Assembly: GCA_040755155.1 (NCBI GenBank)
Contig: JBFMBP010000079.1
Span: forward strand, 1-64,000
DNA length: 64,000 bases
From: Candidatus Omnitrophota bacterium
GTDB taxonomy: Bacteria > Hinthialibacterota > Hinthialibacteria > Hinthialibacterales > Hinthialibacteraceae
Direction of reading: 5' to 3'
Made by a program: the position numbers and the translations under genes. The notes under the pieces are model-generated. The model did no database searches and had not been told where the DNA came from. It was given only the letters and a program-made list of their open reading frames with translations. Shown here piece by piece: positions 8,552-17,611 of the stretch. Position 1 is the first letter of the stretch; every line of letters begins with the position of its first letter.

Positions 8552-8956
8552 TCAATTTTCCGCCATTGGCGCGCAGAAGTCCTCTTCATGAAGAAGTTTC
8601 ATCAATCCCGCCGCGAAAGAAGGACATTCGTGGATCAGCGTGTAGAAATGACCCTTGTTGATGGTCAGACACAACGCGCCGCTTTTCCCCGAAAGCAGAT
8701 TTTGCGTCAGAGAATAATCGAAAAGCAGCGACGACATGCCAATGATAGGAAGCAAAACGCGTCCGTCTTCCAATTCGAAAAATCCCTCCAATACGACGTA
8801 AAGGGAGGAGAGAGAAGAACCGGCGTTGGCGACGATCCGGCCCGGAGAGAATCGGCGCTCTCGCACAACCTTGACCACCAGCCCCAATTCCGCGTCGCGC
8901 AGCTCCGTAAACGGAGGGATTTTCTTAAGAGCGAATATTTTTTGCGCGAGATTCAT
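8552..8956 (-). CDS. Small stand-alone cyclic-nucleotide-binding-fold protein
   Basis: The 134-residue protein is a single CNB (CAP_ED-like) beta-roll: an N-terminal helix with IPPFTELRDAELGLVVKVV, then FSPGRIVANAGSSLSSLYVVLEG, the typical strand pattern. The phosphate-binding cassette (usually FGE followed by an R-x-A) is absent, replaced by GMSSLLFDYS, so nucleotide binding is doubtful. There is no DNA-binding domain, so it is not a CRP-type regulator. The start overlaps the preceding stop (ATGA, 8953-8956), with GAGG seven bases upstream, and the next gene begins two bases after its own stop. It probably works as an adaptor in the same complex as the two receptors flanking it. Confidence 0.68.
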   Translation of the reverse strand: MNLAQKIFALKKIPPFTELRDAELGLVVKVVRERRFSPGRIVANAGSSLSSLYVVLEGFFELEDGRVLLPIIGMSSLLFDYSLTQNLLSGKSGALCLTINKGHFYTLIHECPSFAAGLMKLLHEEDFCAPMAEN

Positions 8957-11334
8957 CCAATGGACCTCGACATGATCGTTATCAACATCGGCGTCCGAAC
9001 GTCCGGCGTTTGAGAATCGCCGCCAATCTTCAAAACGCCGTTCAGGATGGATTGGGCGTCTTTAACGCCGTTCGAGATCAGAGCGTTTTCCGATTTCTTT
9101 AATAGAGAAGCATGATGGGCGGAAATCGCTATCAAGGCTTCCCCTTTCCGAACGGCAAGGGGCCAATGGCCGTCTGGATTCCATTCGGACAAACCATCGG
9201 AACCATAGAGAAAAACGGAGGCCGGTTGACGAAACGATGCATGAGAACGGCCCGATTCTCCATCGATCAACAAAAACCAAGCGACTTGTTCCGGATAGAG
9301 ACGGCTTAATCGACGTTCGATTTGCTCCCAATCGTCGCCATAGCGTTGAAGCAGCGTATTGGCGATCATAATGAGCATCCGTTGGGCAATCGTCGCGTCC
9401 AAAGTCTCCCCGGCAAAAGAACCAGCCCACATCAAAAACAGACCGACATGGCTGATGCATCCTGAGATATCCGTCGATTTTTTATCTACATTCCACGCGC
9501 CCCCCGCGCAAAGACGGCCATCCCAGGATGCAGCGTAGACGCATTCGTTCTTGAGGACATGGATCAATTTCAAACGATTGGATTTGACTTTCAACTGTTC
9601 GTCGGTCCGATTTCTTTCCAGGAAGAAATTTTTCAAATCGAGACTGAGACGATTGAACGCTCCGCAGAGTTCCCGCAATTCGACCGGACCTTGAAGCGGC
9701 GCTTCGTCTCCATACCGTCCTGCGGCGACGATCAGCGTCTTATCGATGAGCTGCCGGATCGGTTTCATAAGGGCCAAGGTGATGGCGTATCCCACGACTC
9801 CCGCCGCCAGGAAAGCGAACAAGCCGATCGAAATCGTTTTCAACAGAGCGATGCGCGTTTTGGTTGCGATGATCGAAACGTCGATATCTGTTCCTGCCAC
9901 GCCTCGAACGTTTCCGGTTCGATCGTAAATGGGAGCGTATCCCGATTTCAGCAATCCCCATTCTCCCCAATTCACTACGCCGGAAGTATAAACGCCGCCC
10001 ACGGCGATCTTGCCGTAAACTTTGTCTCCTTCCCCCTCCTCGAACGATTCTACAAATCCAATGGGGACGTGAGATCCGCCGTAATCGACGTCCAGGACGT
10101 AAACTTCGTCGTTCGCTCCTCCGCCTTCAGGCCGGCGAAAGGTGCAAAGATACGTAATATTCAATTTTTTCCAGATGCGGCGCATCGGCAAAACGTAATC
10201 CAGGTAATTGTCGCTCGTTTCGCTGCGGTACCCCGGCCACCATCCGGCATCCCAACAAACAGCCGCCGCAGGATCGATTTGCGCGAAGCGATCGGCGCTG
10301 GCGTACCATTTCTTGGTAATAGGATTCCAGGCCAAACCGTGGAAAACGGCGGTTTTCTCGCCGGATTGTTTTACATCTTCCGCGTCCGTCTCCGCCTTCC
10401 TCACTTCATTCGCCGTGTAGAGGGCGATTTTTTCCACGAGACCGCGGAGGACGGCGATTTCATCCGCATCGCCAATACGCCGCAAACGATCGAATTCCTC
10501 GATCCGTTTCAGATTTTCTTTCAATTCATCCTCGTGGGTATTGGATTTCGAGGAAATCTCCGTCTCCGCCTTCTCCTCGGCCCATTCTTTCGGCATCGTT
10601 TTCATGACGAGAACGCCGAGAACATCGGCGTTTCCCGTGGCGGGATCGATGGCGAGCAGGTTGCCGCCGTCGCCTTCGATCGCTAAAAAACGGCCTTGGG
10701 ACTCGTCATAATCCATGCCGGCGATGCGCCCGTAAGCCAGGGGTTGAGCGTCGGCGCAGCGCAGAGGATCCAGATCAATGCGAAGCCAATCCGCTCCTGC
10801 GGCGTAGAGGGCGTCTTCTCCGCGATGATAAGCGATGGCGTGGTAAACGCGATCGAGAGCGATAAGGGGCGTCGTTTCGCTTGTCATTCGATCGATAACG
10901 ACAATCCTCCGGCCATCTTCCTGAAGCGCGTAGAGGAGATCGCGTCGGGAATCGTAAGCCAGATCGGCGACTCCGGTAGCGGAGACGCCGATCGGCTGTA
11001 AACTGCCATCGCTCATATTGACGGCGGCAAGCCGCTTTCTTTCTTTATCAATGCCGATCAATTGCCTTCGGGAATCGACGTAGGTCAAACCCAATAGAGT
11101 ATGCGGCCGCAAGAGGTCATCGTGCACGCCGCCGTCGATGAAAGCGCCTACGGCCAAACTGATGGCGGATAGTTTGCGGTTGAACCCCAGTTCGATTTCC
11201 TTATAAAGATCGTCATGAATGAGGAGACCCATGACGACCGTCGTTGCGCCTAACGCCGGCAACAAAAGCAACAGATATACGGCTTGGATGCCGATGGTGA
11301 AATTCCGCCTCGCCCGCTCTTTCGGTTCGCTCAT
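8953..11334 (-). CDS. Propeller/Cache/HAMP receptor with degenerate SpoIIE-like domain
   Basis: This is a 793-residue membrane receptor. After TM1 (about 12-40) comes a long periplasmic part. Its first section has repeated propeller-like blades (GIDKERKRLAAVNMSDG, DLLYALQEDGRRIVVID, DALYAAGADWLRIDL, FLAIEGDGGNLLAIDPATG). A Glu/Lys-rich coiled coil follows, then a Cache-like module (YAPIYDRTGNVRGVAGTDID). TM2 is near 510-535, followed by HAMP (LMKPIRQLIDKTLIVAAG, ELRELCGAFNRLS). The cytoplasmic C-terminus follows the SpoIIE/PP2C pattern (DISGCISHVGLFLMW, VAWFLLIDGESG), but the metal-binding acidic residues are missing, so catalysis is unlikely. The ATG at 11334 is chosen; an in-frame TTG at 11364 is possible. 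Its stop overlaps the next start. Confidence 0.66.
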   Translation of the reverse strand: MSEPKERARRNFTIGIQAVYLLLLLPALGATTVVMGLLIHDDLYKEIELGFNRKLSAISLAVGAFIDGGVHDDLLRPHTLLGLTYVDSRRQLIGIDKERKRLAAVNMSDGSLQPIGVSATGVADLAYDSRRDLLYALQEDGRRIVVIDRMTSETTPLIALDRVYHAIAYHRGEDALYAAGADWLRIDLDPLRCADAQPLAYGRIAGMDYDESQGRFLAIEGDGGNLLAIDPATGNADVLGVLVMKTMPKEWAEEKAETEISSKSNTHEDELKENLKRIEEFDRLRRIGDADEIAVLRGLVEKIALYTANEVRKAETDAEDVKQSGEKTAVFHGLAWNPITKKWYASADRFAQIDPAAAVCWDAGWWPGYRSETSDNYLDYVLPMRRIWKKLNITYLCTFRRPEGGGANDEVYVLDVDYGGSHVPIGFVESFEEGEGDKVYGKIAVGGVYTSGVVNWGEWGLLKSGYAPIYDRTGNVRGVAGTDIDVSIIATKTRIALLKTISIGLFAFLAAGVVGYAITLALMKPIRQLIDKTLIVAAGRYGDEAPLQGPVELRELCGAFNRLSLDLKNFFLERNRTDEQLKVKSNRLKLIHVLKNECVYAASWDGRLCAGGAWNVDKKSTDISGCISHVGLFLMWAGSFAGETLDATIAQRMLIMIANTLLQRYGDDWEQIERRLSRLYPEQVAWFLLIDGESGRSHASFRQPASVFLYGSDGLSEWNPDGHWPLAVRKGEALIAISAHHASLLKKSENALISNGVKDAQSILNGVLKIGGDSQTPDVRTPMLITIMSRSIG

Positions 11335-11432
11335 CGATCTTGTTTGTCTTTCGTCTCCGGTCAAAGAGTGCCGGATAGAATTTTAAAGGGAGAGAGGCTC
11401 GCGCGCGGCGGCGCCGCTGAAGGAGCAACCCA

Positions 11433-14400
11433 TCAATTGCCGGCTTCCCTCTCCATAAATCCCATCGCAATGCGGGGATAGGTTTGCACGCAATAGACGA
11501 GAAAATCCCGTTTCCAAAAATAACACGTCATCGAATTCGAATAAGCGTCGCTTATTCGCTCTTTGGCGCCGAACAGAAACTTTTCTCCGAAGGTATGGCC
11601 CTTGGACAATATCTCTTCGCCATCGCCGCCGCGGATAACCGCTTCGCCGTTTTTGATGTAATACAAACCGTTTGGAGGCTCTCCCTTTCTAAATATGCAT
11701 TCGTCTTTCTCGAATTCGGCCAGGGATGATCCCGCCGCCAAGATCGCTAAATCCCGCGTCGAAATCTTGCCGAACAACTCCGATTCGGCGAAAAGCGCGA
11801 TTTTCTCGATCGGATTATCTTGAACGGTCTTGCCCGCTTCGCGTTGGAGAATGGAGAAAACAGTTTTTTTGACGAGATCGGGAGCCTCGCCGATGCCTCC
11901 GGCGATTTGATCCAAGACCACCGTTTTGAACATGTCTTTGAACGCTTCGTCTTCCTCTTCATCCTCTTGCGTTAGGTCCCATTTCGCTTGCGCCGCCGCC
12001 GCCCGCTCCAAATCCATTTGGCTGCCCCAGGCGGCGTTGACGACTTGGGATGAAGATAAACTTTCCGCTTTGAAACAACGGAAGTAAAAATGGATTTTAT
12101 CCTCGACCGGCCGTCCATCCACTAAAGGCATCAGCAATTTGAACGAGTCTCGGTTCACGGCTTGTTCCAGCGTCTCGATCGCATTGCCTCTGGTCTTGGC
12201 GCTTTTCGAACGAAGGGAGGAAGCGATCATCTCGTGGTTCGGAATCTGGCCGCCTAGCGCCAATATCTCCAAAATGAATTCCAAGGTAGAAGCATGTTCG
12301 TCGCGGTAAAATCGGGAGAGAACCTTGAAGCCGGGGGACGGAGTCTTCACCTCCTCCAAGGCCGCCCGATAGAAAAGGATTTGATAGGCGCGAAGGATTT
12401 CCTCCGAAATCAACGCCGGCATAAGCGCTTGAAGTTGGGGAAAAGCCAAACGAGCCAACGCTCGGGCGGCGATGGAGCGGCCCGAGTAAGGATAATAAGC
12501 GTTTCGAACCACGCTGACGATGGAGGGGACGCTGCGCAAGCCAAAGCCGATGATGACCTGATTGATTTGCCGGCGTTCGAAAGGCGAAAAATCGTCGGCC
12601 CGGGCCAGGAGGGAAGGGATGCAATTGGAATCGCCGATGCGAGACAAGGCGCTAAAGCCAAGCGAACGGATTTCTCCGTCGCCGCGTCCGATCATCTCAA
12701 GGATAATGGGAAGAAGCGACGTGGAATCCTCATCGACGACTCGGCAAATGGACAATTTGGCCGCTTTGCGCACTTGGGGGGAAGGGTCCTCCAAGAAGGG
12801 GACGAGAAAATTGGCGTATTGGCTGAGTCCTGCGCCTCCGATGGCTCGAATTCCCGCCTCCCGCTCTTCCTCGTTTCCTTTGACGAGGATTAAAGCCGTC
12901 CACATCGCATGATGGGCGTTCTCGATATCCCAACTATTCCATAACACCGTCGCGGCGGCGGCGCGATCGTTGGGATCGAGCGAATCCAGCATTCTCAGAA
13001 CGAATTCGCCTTGAATCAAGTGATGCCGCCCTAATTCCCGAACGATGGAAGAACCCGCCTTTTCGCCGTGTGATAGCAGCCAGGAGATGACGATGCGGAC
13101 GATTTCGTTGTCCCGTTCGCCCAGCATTTCCGCCAAGACTTCCAGCGCCCGGCCTCGGTCTTGCTCTTCGCAGCGGTCGAGAATTTCAAGAATCGTTTTT
13201 ACGGCCAGAATCCGGTCGTTCAACCACAAAATGCGGCAAGCGGCGGCGATCTCCTCCATGCTTTCCATGCGCGCGATGCGAACCAGTTCGTCTTTTTCTT
13301 CCTGGCTCATGCCGGAAAAGATATCGGACTCGGATCGGGAGAAATCGAGCCAATCCGCCCGCAGATTGTGAATCATGGCGCTGACGTAATAATGCCTTAA
13401 GCAAAGCGCGACGGCCAGGAGAACCAACGACAGCCCCGCGCCGAAGACGGAGATATGAAGATGGCTGAGAAGCAGGCGTTGGTTCATGACGAATAAAAGC
13501 AAACCCGCCAGCGCGCCGCCTAAAGGATCGACGACTCCTTCCGATATGGAGCGGATGGAGGTTTTCACATTGGCGGGAATGGGATTGAGAAGCAGATTCC
13601 AGTTGTTTTCGTCGATGGCCGATTGGGTTCCTTGAAGCGCGAAGAATCCCAAAACGGCGGCAAAATACATCGGATTGGCTTGACCGAAAAAGGCGATGTA
13701 GGCCATGAACGAAACGAGATAAACAACGGGTTGAATCAGGGCGGCGTTGCGCACTCCAAGAATGACGATCAGCCGGTTGAAAAGAAAGAACGTCGCGAAC
13801 ATGTTGAAAACGTTGACGATCATAAAAAGACGTCCGAACAAATTCGCCAACGATACGGCGTCCGAATGCCGCTCCTCGAAAATCTGCATGTATTGGAATT
13901 CGCAAATATTCGTCATCAACATGGCGATGAAGGCAGTCAATGTGATGAACATAACGTAATTCGTATTTTTGTAAGCGTCGCTCAACCGCCGCAGTTGTTC
14001 GCGGAAGGAGGGTTCTTCTTCCTCTTCTCCCTTGATGGAATGGAAGGATTCGATCGCGCGCCAGACGGGAAGCATCGCGGCGGCGGATACGGCGGACCAA
14101 ACGAGAAAAAGCGAACCGACGCTCCACTCGCATCGCATGAAAAGCGTTACCAGTCCGCCGCCGATGGTGGCGCCGATGGCGGTAGCGCCGCTTAAGACGG
14201 GAAACAATCGTTTGGCGCTGAGGATGTCGAAATAGGAATCGACGAAATTCCAAAAAATGGTGAAGCCCGCAATGTGCCACAGGCTGGAATACAATTTGAT
14301 GACGTAATAGAGCCAAACCGCGCTTTCCCCCGCCGCTTCCGCCGCCGATACGCAAAAGAACAGGGCGACGCCGCCGCCCGCCAACAACAAGCTCACGACG

Positions 14401-14657
14401 ATTTGAAAACGGCTGGCGCCGATCTTCTCCGTAAAAAAGGACATGATCGGCGTCGTGAAGATCATGATCGCCGGAAGGATGAAATAAATATAAGAGAGTT
14501 TGTCCGCCCCGATATGCGTTAAGAACAAGGAATCGGACGCCACAGCTCCGATCGAGAATCCGGTTTGATAGAGAATGCCGGCGATGGCGAACGTCAATAC
14601 TTTGACGCCTTCGCCTTCGTAGATTTTGAATAGTTTAAAAAAAAATTTATTCATCAT
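11433..14657 (-). CDS. 12-TM NTT/MFS-like transporter fused to HEAT repeats and a CNB domain
   Basis: The 1074-residue product has three modules. Residues about 10-425 form a 12-helix transporter whose opening (LFKIYEGEGVKVLTFAIAG, DSLFLTHIGADKLSYIYF) resembles the nucleotide-transporter (NTT, Npt1/Npt2) branch of MFS-like carriers. Residues about 460-900 form alpha-helical HEAT-type repeats (for example FLVPFLEDPSPQVRKAAKLS and IRSLGFSALSRIGDSNCIPS). Residues about 945-1065 form a cyclic-nucleotide-binding domain with YYIKNGEAVI and a recognisable cassette, FGEKFLFGAKERISDAYS, keeping the Gly-Glu and an Arg. Fusions of NTT-like carriers with HEAT and CNB modules are known in some free-living bacteria; their transport role is unclear. 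The domain order suggests a membrane sensor or scaffold rather than energy parasitism. Starts with ATGATG; no strong ribosome site. Confidence 0.7.
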   Translation of the reverse strand: MMNKFFFKLFKIYEGEGVKVLTFAIAGILYQTGFSIGAVASDSLFLTHIGADKLSYIYFILPAIMIFTTPIMSFFTEKIGASRFQIVVSLLLAGGGVALFFCVSAAEAAGESAVWLYYVIKLYSSLWHIAGFTIFWNFVDSYFDILSAKRLFPVLSGATAIGATIGGGLVTLFMRCEWSVGSLFLVWSAVSAAAMLPVWRAIESFHSIKGEEEEEPSFREQLRRLSDAYKNTNYVMFITLTAFIAMLMTNICEFQYMQIFEERHSDAVSLANLFGRLFMIVNVFNMFATFFLFNRLIVILGVRNAALIQPVVYLVSFMAYIAFFGQANPMYFAAVLGFFALQGTQSAIDENNWNLLLNPIPANVKTSIRSISEGVVDPLGGALAGLLLFVMNQRLLLSHLHISVFGAGLSLVLLAVALCLRHYYVSAMIHNLRADWLDFSRSESDIFSGMSQEEKDELVRIARMESMEEIAAACRILWLNDRILAVKTILEILDRCEEQDRGRALEVLAEMLGERDNEIVRIVISWLLSHGEKAGSSIVRELGRHHLIQGEFVLRMLDSLDPNDRAAAATVLWNSWDIENAHHAMWTALILVKGNEEEREAGIRAIGGAGLSQYANFLVPFLEDPSPQVRKAAKLSICRVVDEDSTSLLPIILEMIGRGDGEIRSLGFSALSRIGDSNCIPSLLARADDFSPFERRQINQVIIGFGLRSVPSIVSVVRNAYYPYSGRSIAARALARLAFPQLQALMPALISEEILRAYQILFYRAALEEVKTPSPGFKVLSRFYRDEHASTLEFILEILALGGQIPNHEMIASSLRSKSAKTRGNAIETLEQAVNRDSFKLLMPLVDGRPVEDKIHFYFRCFKAESLSSSQVVNAAWGSQMDLERAAAAQAKWDLTQEDEEEDEAFKDMFKTVVLDQIAGGIGEAPDLVKKTVFSILQREAGKTVQDNPIEKIALFAESELFGKISTRDLAILAAGSSLAEFEKDECIFRKGEPPNGLYYIKNGEAVIRGGDGEEILSKGHTFGEKFLFGAKERISDAYSNSMTCYFWKRDFLVYCVQTYPRIAMGFMEREAGN

Positions 14658-14720
14658 CGACGCAACGCATCTCGATCCGGTTTCGGCGAAACTTGAATCG
14701 GCGTCTTCCGTTCATCCGCA

Positions 14721-15557
14721 TTAAAAGAGGAAGCCCGCGCTGAAGGAGGCGTAGAATTCATCCTCTTCATTCATGGTATCCTCGAAGGACCATTGATAAT
14801 ACAATGCCGGAGTGAAATAGAATTGACCGTATTCGAACGTCGTCGACGCGCCGATGGTTGTATGAGTCCAACTCGAATCGGTTTCATAACATCCGGAATT
14901 GTAGGCGATATTCCAACTCAAATCGATCGCTTGCTCTTCTTGGGCGGGTATAAGAACGGGAATGGGAATCGCATAGGATAATCCCAAAGTATGAATAAAC
15001 CCTTCGTCGAAATTGGTTCCCCCTTCAAGGCCATGCCATTCGTAAGCCATTTCGTAACTGGGAACTAAAATTGAGGGGCCAAGCGGGATCAAATTGGGCA
15101 TGGAAACCGCTAAAGCGATCTCCTCGCCATCGACTTCGGAGCGGTGATGATTGGGATAAGCAAAATAGGTGTAATCGAGAGAAATATCCAGGGCGTATCG
15201 TTCTTCTTCCCAAAAGGAACGTTCGTATCCTAAACCGAAATCCAGTTCGAAATGTTCAACGCCGTCATCCCCTTCCGCGCCATCCGATAACAAGCCGTAA
15301 AATCCCGCAGAGAAGCCGCGCCAATCAATTACGACGCTCGGCTGAAACAAGGGGCGATCGTCGTAGAACACATCGTAGCCGCGCCAGATATACTTCGTTG
15401 CGTACGTGAAATCCACGGTAATTCCGACTTCTTCCCCGCCGATTTCTACGCTGTAGGCGGCGGAAGGAATCGACGCCCCGGCAAGGATCCCGCATCCAAC
15501 CATAACCAATCCCATCCACAAACTGCCAACGATTTTGCTTTTTTTCATTCTTCTCAT
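14721..15557 (-). CDS. Outer-membrane beta-barrel protein
   Basis: This is a 278-residue protein with a signal peptide (about 1-35, hydrophobic GSLWMGLVMVGCGILAG, cleavage after AAYS). Alternating amphipathic strands rich in Tyr, Trp and Phe follow, and the chain ends in FSAGFLF, a C-terminal aromatic typical of barrels. The YATKYIWRGYDVFYDDRPLF segment is a conserved feature of a family of short barrels annotated as hypothetical in many environmental bacteria. It is the first gene of the minus-strand run that continues with the transporter-HEAT-CNB fusion only 63 bp downstream, with no terminator between, so it may be the outer-membrane component of that system. The ATG at 15557 has AAGGA ten bases upstream. 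Confidence 0.7.
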   Translation of the reverse strand: MRRMKKSKIVGSLWMGLVMVGCGILAGASIPSAAYSVEIGGEEVGITVDFTYATKYIWRGYDVFYDDRPLFQPSVVIDWRGFSAGFYGLLSDGAEGDDGVEHFELDFGLGYERSFWEEERYALDISLDYTYFAYPNHHRSEVDGEEIALAVSMPNLIPLGPSILVPSYEMAYEWHGLEGGTNFDEGFIHTLGLSYAIPIPVLIPAQEEQAIDLSWNIAYNSGCYETDSSWTHTTIGASTTFEYGQFYFTPALYYQWSFEDTMNEEDEFYASFSAGFLF

Positions 15558-15847
15558 TGTTGAATCATCCTTACATTTCGTTTAGCGAAAACAGTACTTT
15601 TTCGCTAATCATGGCTTGTTATTCGTTATATTTTCCGCATCCGCTTTAAAGATTGCAGGCTTTGCTTTAATTAAAATAAACCAATCGCCGACCGATGGCT
15701 AGATACATAAAAATCATTAGGTTAAATAATCTTGCCGATGTTATTTCAATCCGTCCGGAATTATCCGGCAGGTTAGTCAATGCCAGAATAACGGAGAAAT
15801 TCAGAATCGAACGCGTCGGCTTTTGTTGAAATCGCCTCTAGGGCTTC

Positions 15848-15937
15848 ATTTCAATTGAAATTTTTCCCTCGCCCTCTGGGAGAGGGTTAGGGTGAGGGGG
15901 CTTTTTCAACAGTTTAACTACTAAAATCAATTGAAAT
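15848..15937. repeat. MITE-like element, family A, copy 1
   Basis: An 11-bp perfect terminal inverted repeat (15848-15858 with 15927-15937) encloses a core with CCCTCGCC, GGGAGAGGGTTAGGG and TTCAAC. The same plan with a shared core but different terminal bases occurs at 53915-53998. No coding capacity. Confidence 0.7.
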
Positions 15938-16012
15938 AAACCGCTATGGCTAGGGATTGACTCCAGACAGTATGAAGCGAATCATAAAAGACGATGTTTA
16001 TTTGATACTATT

Positions 16013-16164
16013 GAGCCTCTTGCAAAATTCTTTTATTCCTCCCCCAAGCTTGGGGAGGTTAGGAGGGGGTTGACGTAAGTCCATTAAAATCAACCCCCCT
16101 CTAACTCCCCCCAAGCTTGGGGGGAGAATTTAAGGAAAGACTATGTCAATTTTGCAAGAGCCTC
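16013..16164. repeat. MITE-like element, family C, with 17-bp terminal inverted repeats
   Basis: GAGCCTCTTGCAAAATT (16013-16029) is exactly repeated in reverse at 16148-16164. Inside lie two long complementary arms around CCCCCAAGCTTGGGG (left) and CCCCCCAAGCTTGGGGGG (right). The 152-bp unit can fold into one long hairpin and has no ORF. No target-site duplication is evident. The rest of the 647-base gap (15558-16204) holds the family A element and otherwise nothing recognised. Confidence 0.75.
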
Positions 16165-16204
16165 TCTTGTAAAAACGACTCTATAAATTTAGGGGGACGA
16201 CAAG

Positions 16205-17596
16205 ATGATTTCTGCGCGTTTTAAAATGGGAATTCTGGCATCGATCGGTTTTATTTTGCTCTACGCCAGCGCTTTCGGACAATCCGCATCCGGCCCGTTG
16301 CGGGTTTGCGAATCCAATCCGCGCTATTTTTGCGGCGGCGGAAAGGCTATTCTCTTGACCGGCTCGCATGTCTGGAACAATTTCGTCGATATGGGGGAAA
16401 GCGATCCGCCCGCGCCCTTCGATTATGCAGCGTATCTCGATTGGATGAAAAAACTCAACCACAATTTTATTCGTTTGTGGACATGGGAACTCGCGAGTTG
16501 GAATACTACCGCCAACCAGGAAAACAAAAGGCTCTTCTCCGCTCCTCAACCTTGGCTGCGCACCGGGCCGGAAAAAGCGTTGGACGGCAAACCGAAATTC
16601 GACCTGAATCGATTCGATCCCGCCTATTTCGAACGTTTGCGCGATCGCGTAAAAGCCGCAGGAGATAAGGGGATTTACGTTTCGATCATGCTGTTCGAAG
16701 GCTGGGCGATGCAGTTTATGGAAGGCGCTTTGAAATCACATCCTTTCCATCCCGCCAACAATATCAACAATATTAACTGCGATCGGAACGACGATGGCAA
16801 GGGGTTGGAGATTCATGAACTCGCTATTTCCGCCATCACCGCTTTGCAGGAGAACTATGTTCGCAAAGTCGTCGATTCGGTAAACAATCTCGATAACGTT
16901 CTTTATGAAATATCCAACGAAAACCATCCCCCTTCCACGCCCTGGCAATACCACATGATCAATTTCATTCACCAGTACGAAAAAAACAAACCTAAGCAGC
17001 ATCCCGTCGGCATGACGTTTCAATATAAGGGTGGTTCCAACCAAACCCTGTTCGACAGTCCCGCCGATTGGATATCCCCCAATCCCGATGGCGGCTATCG
17101 CGACGATCCGCCCGCCAATGACGGCCGCAAGGTCATCCTCAACGACACGGACCATCTCTGGGGCATCGGCGGCAACGAGGAATGGGCTTGGAAAAGTTTT
17201 CTGCGCGGCTGCAATCCAATTTTCATGGATCCTTATGACGGCGTCGTTTTGGGAAAGCCCTTCGAGGACCGCTTTGAAGCATTGCGCCGCAATATGGGAT
17301 GCGCCTTGAAACTCTCGCAAAAAGTCAATCTGGCCGCCATGACGCCCCGCAACGATCTGTCTTCCGCCAAATACTGCCTGGCCGAGCCGGGACGGACTTA
17401 CATTGTCTATATTCCCAAAGGAGAAAAAGCCGAAGTCGATCTCTCCGCCGTGAAAGGAAAGGCTTCGGTGGAATGGCTGAATATCAAGACGGGCGATGTC
17501 AAGAAAGGCGGCGACATGGAAGGAGGAAAAAAGCAAACGTTTGCTTCCCCCTTCGCGGAAGCGGCGATTTTGCATATCGAAGCCGCCGCATCGTAA
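16205..17596 (+). CDS. Secreted (beta/alpha)8 glycoside-hydrolase-like protein
   Basis: The 463-residue protein starts with a Sec signal peptide (about 1-26, ending ASAFGQ). Residues about 30-350 look like a TIM-barrel of the DUF4038/DUF6298 sort: an early SHVWNNF and a LNHNFIRLWTWE strand, then YEISNENH around residue 240, the usual place of the acid/base Glu after strand 4, then WKSFLRGCNPIFMDPY. The last about 80 residues (YCLAEPGRTYIVYIPKG, VEWLNIKTGD) match the small beta domain found C-terminal in such enzymes (the collagen-binding-like Pfam domain). A plant- or microbial-polysaccharide glycosidase role is likely; substrate unknown. GGGGG lies eight bases before the ATG. It converges with the DUF481 gene 15 bp downstream. 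Confidence 0.72.
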   Translation: MISARFKMGILASIGFILLYASAFGQSASGPLRVCESNPRYFCGGGKAILLTGSHVWNNFVDMGESDPPAPFDYAAYLDWMKKLNHNFIRLWTWELASWNTTANQENKRLFSAPQPWLRTGPEKALDGKPKFDLNRFDPAYFERLRDRVKAAGDKGIYVSIMLFEGWAMQFMEGALKSHPFHPANNINNINCDRNDDGKGLEIHELAISAITALQENYVRKVVDSVNNLDNVLYEISNENHPPSTPWQYHMINFIHQYEKNKPKQHPVGMTFQYKGGSNQTLFDSPADWISPNPDGGYRDDPPANDGRKVILNDTDHLWGIGGNEEWAWKSFLRGCNPIFMDPYDGVVLGKPFEDRFEALRRNMGCALKLSQKVNLAAMTPRNDLSSAKYCLAEPGRTYIVYIPKGEKAEVDLSAVKGKASVEWLNIKTGDVKKGGDMEGGKKQTFASPFAEAAILHIEAAAS

Positions 17597-17611
17597 CGGC
17601 GCCGGGCGGCG

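Noticed and set aside
9559-10686. A 375-codon plus-strand open frame
   Set aside because: It lies entirely antisense to the propeller/Cache/HAMP receptor, is rich in Phe, Arg and Ile as expected for a mirror frame, and has no domain features.
13186-14355. A 389-codon minus-strand frame inside the transporter gene
   Set aside because: Its composition is dominated by Arg and His in long runs, typical of an out-of-phase reading; the overlapping frame has clear transporter and HEAT sequence.
16152-16187. TTGCAA and TATAAA as a promoter for the glycosidase gene
   Set aside because: The spacing of 24 bases is too long and the first box lies in the terminal repeat of the family C element.
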